Source: Ardenticatenales bacterium (lineage in GTDB: Bacteria > Chloroflexota > Anaerolineae > Promineifilales > UBA4811). Taken from it: DNA of 7,885 nucleotides. Each line of letters begins with the position of its first letter. Position 1 is the stretch's first letter. The translations under genes were made by a program, and so were the position numbers. The DNA lies in contig DAOUVM010000104.1 of assembly GCA_030667645.1 (NCBI GenBank), positions 1 to 7,885 of the forward strand, in the 5' to 3' direction. The notes under the pieces were generated by a model that worked only from the letters and a program-made list of their open reading frames with translations, searched no databases and was not told the DNA's origin. Shown piece by piece: positions 7,430 to 7,885 of this stretch.

Positions 7430-7458
7430 ATTATAACATCCGCCGATCATAGACTCAA
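7430..7458 (-). promoter_or_regulatory. Promoter of the DUF3048 lipoprotein gene
   Basis: On the minus strand TTGAGT (7458-7453, 4 of 6 to TTGACA) and a perfect TATAAT (7435-7430) are exactly 17 bases apart. TGT immediately before TATAAT supplies an extended -10. Transcription should begin near 7423, giving a leader of about 85 bases before the ATG at 7337. I see no operator-like palindrome overlapping it. Confidence 0.72.
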
Positions 7459-7538
7459 ATGAGGCTTCCAGAATGCGATTTCCTGCCCGATAAGCGGTCC
7501 GGCCGTGCGGTCTTCCACTGCAATCGTCCCCGGCTATC

Positions 7539-7556
7539 AGGATGGTCGGTCATCCT
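7539..7556. repeat. Short inverted repeat AGGATG / CATCCT
   Basis: AGGATG (7539-7544) and CATCCT (7551-7556) are perfect complements around the six-base loop GTCGGT. No T-tract follows on either strand, so it is not an evident terminator. It may be an operator-type palindrome or chance. Confidence 0.35.
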
Positions 7557-7571
7557 AGGAAGTGGCTGTCC

Positions 7572-7614
7572 CGGAGCGGCTAGCGAGGAGAGAGCGCTCT
7601 ACCCTCGCTCTCCG
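7572..7614. repeat. Sixteen-pair imperfect hairpin
   Basis: Three nested helices are stacked: CGGAG (7572-7576) with CTCCG (7610-7614), AGCGAGG (7582-7588) with CCTCGCT (7603-7609), and AGAG (7589-7592) with CTCT (7597-7600). They close a four-base loop. The only interruptions are a five-base bulge on the left arm (7577-7581) and a two-base bulge on the right (7601-7602). There is no T-run on either side, which argues against a classical intrinsic terminator. The fold is possible in RNA from either strand. Confidence 0.6.
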
Positions 7615-7654
7615 CGCGCCGGACCTCGTGGATGAGCATTTGGAAGACGCGCGG
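7612..7654. repeat. Inverted repeat CCGCGCG / CGCGCGG
   Basis: CCGCGCG (7612-7618) and CGCGCGG (7648-7654) are perfect complements of 7 bp, 29 bases apart. The left arm shares three bases with the outer helix of the adjacent 7572-7614 hairpin, so the two could compete. GC-only helices of this size arise by chance in GC-rich DNA, hence the modest confidence. Confidence 0.35.
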
Positions 7655-7678
7655 TCAGGTCAAATGGAGTATGGCGTC

Positions 7679-7783
7679 AGTGATGAACCGCGGGGGGAGC
7701 CTTGCCACCTTTCACATCCCCGCTTTGCCATCTCACAGCACGGGTTCCAGGAGCGCGATTCGCTCTGGGCGACCTCCATCACT
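7679..7783. other. Possible folded domain closed by AGTGATG / CATCACT
   Basis: AGTGATG (7679-7685) and CATCACT (7777-7783) are perfect complements that would close a 105-base domain. Inside lies a strong hairpin: CCAG (7747-7750) and AGCG (7752-7755) pair with CGCT (7761-7764) and CTGG (7765-7768) with one bulged G. A short helix CCCG (7719-7722) with CGGG (7741-7744) is also possible. This gives a plausible branched RNA fold in either direction, but no known RNA family signature is intact. Confidence 0.35.
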
Positions 7784-7797
7784 CTCCGGTCATCTTT

Positions 7798-7826
7798 TTG
7801 ACGGGGCCTTCAGCTCCGAGTATAAT
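7798..7826 (+). promoter_or_regulatory. Near-consensus sigma-70-type promoter pointing out of the window
   Basis: TTGACG (7798-7803, 5 of 6) and a perfect TATAAT (7821-7826) are exactly 17 bases apart on the plus strand. Transcription would start near 7833 and run out of the window. The remaining 50 bases contain only an ATG frame that stops within ten codons, so the message has a leader of more than 50 bases and the gene it serves lies to the right. Confidence 0.75.
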
Positions 7827-7885
7827 CCACCGGCAGAACCTCACTAGTTGGCTATGCTCCAGGCTGGGGTAATGAGGTAGAGAAC

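Larger units (their letters stand above)
7459..7797. other. Gene-free stretch between two outward-facing promoters, rich in complementary segments
   Basis: No frame here shows a start with a ribosome site or a recognisable protein; short open frames on the plus strand (7562-7801 and 7632-7847) look fortuitous. The stretch lies upstream of both flanking promoters, which point away from it, so neither would transcribe it. It holds several paired segments listed separately (7539-7556, 7572-7614, 7612-7654, 7679-7783). If transcribed, the better candidate direction is leftward from a -10-like TATACT (7824-7819, minus strand), which has no good -35. It could be a structured RNA, the remnant of a leader, or simply a large regulatory gap. 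Confidence 0.4.

Noticed and set aside
7679..7783. A genuine T-box riboswitch on the minus strand (GGUGGCA ... CCGCGG near 7690-7710)
   Set aside because: The conserved run of the T-box is broken by about nine inserted bases, the UGGN bulge is not in a proper antiterminator, and the next gene is a lipoprotein, not an amino-acid or tRNA-charging gene. Kept only as a weak remnant hypothesis.
7562..7847. Two short plus-strand open frames (79 and 71 residues) in the right-hand non-coding stretch
   Set aside because: No ribosome site, no recognisable domain, arginine/serine-rich composition, and both run across the near-consensus promoter at 7798-7826.

Overview
The window is GC-rich bacterial chromosomal DNA. 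It holds five complete protein genes, the start of a sixth, and a 530-base gene-free stretch at the right edge. The proline/threonine-rich linker behind the lipobox of the DUF3048 lipoprotein, the GC-rich gene content and the family mix would fit an environmental Chloroflexota (Anaerolineae-like) bacterium. That is an inference from style; no phylogenetic marker is present. No transposase, integrase, CRISPR array, tRNA or rRNA is visible.

Left block (bases 1-3051, all on the minus strand): a compact operon read right to left. It encodes a GT4-type glycosyltransferase, then a membrane polyprenyl-phosphate sugar-1-phosphate transferase (the priming enzyme of exopolysaccharide or O-antigen repeat-unit synthesis), then the N-terminal part of an M20-family metallopeptidase or deacylase that runs off the left edge. 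The first two genes overlap by ATGA and the third starts 11 bases after the second. The promoter in front of the operon is an extended -10 placed so close to the ATG that the mRNA is predicted to be leaderless.

Middle block (3181-5990, plus strand): two FAD-dependent flavoproteins of the Rossmann-fold class, a COG2509-type dehydrogenase followed 11 bases later by a COG2081/HI0933-type flavoprotein. They probably form a two-gene operon, and their substrates are not known. Their candidate promoter overlaps the divergent promoter of the glycan operon.

Right block (6117-7337, minus strand): a DUF3048 (YerB-like) lipoprotein convergent with the flavoprotein pair. It has a well-formed promoter, a leader of about 85 bases and a clear Shine-Dalgarno sequence. 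From about 7459 to the window end I see no convincing gene. A near-consensus promoter at 7798-7826 points out of the window to the right. Between the two outward-facing promoters lies a stretch of about 340 bases with several strong complementary segments, including a 16-bp imperfect hairpin. It may be a structured RNA or a remnant leader and is the least explained part of the window. Apart from that stretch and the overlapping, leaderless promoter arrangement, the region looks like ordinary core and envelope gene content; I do not see a defence or other novel multi-gene system.
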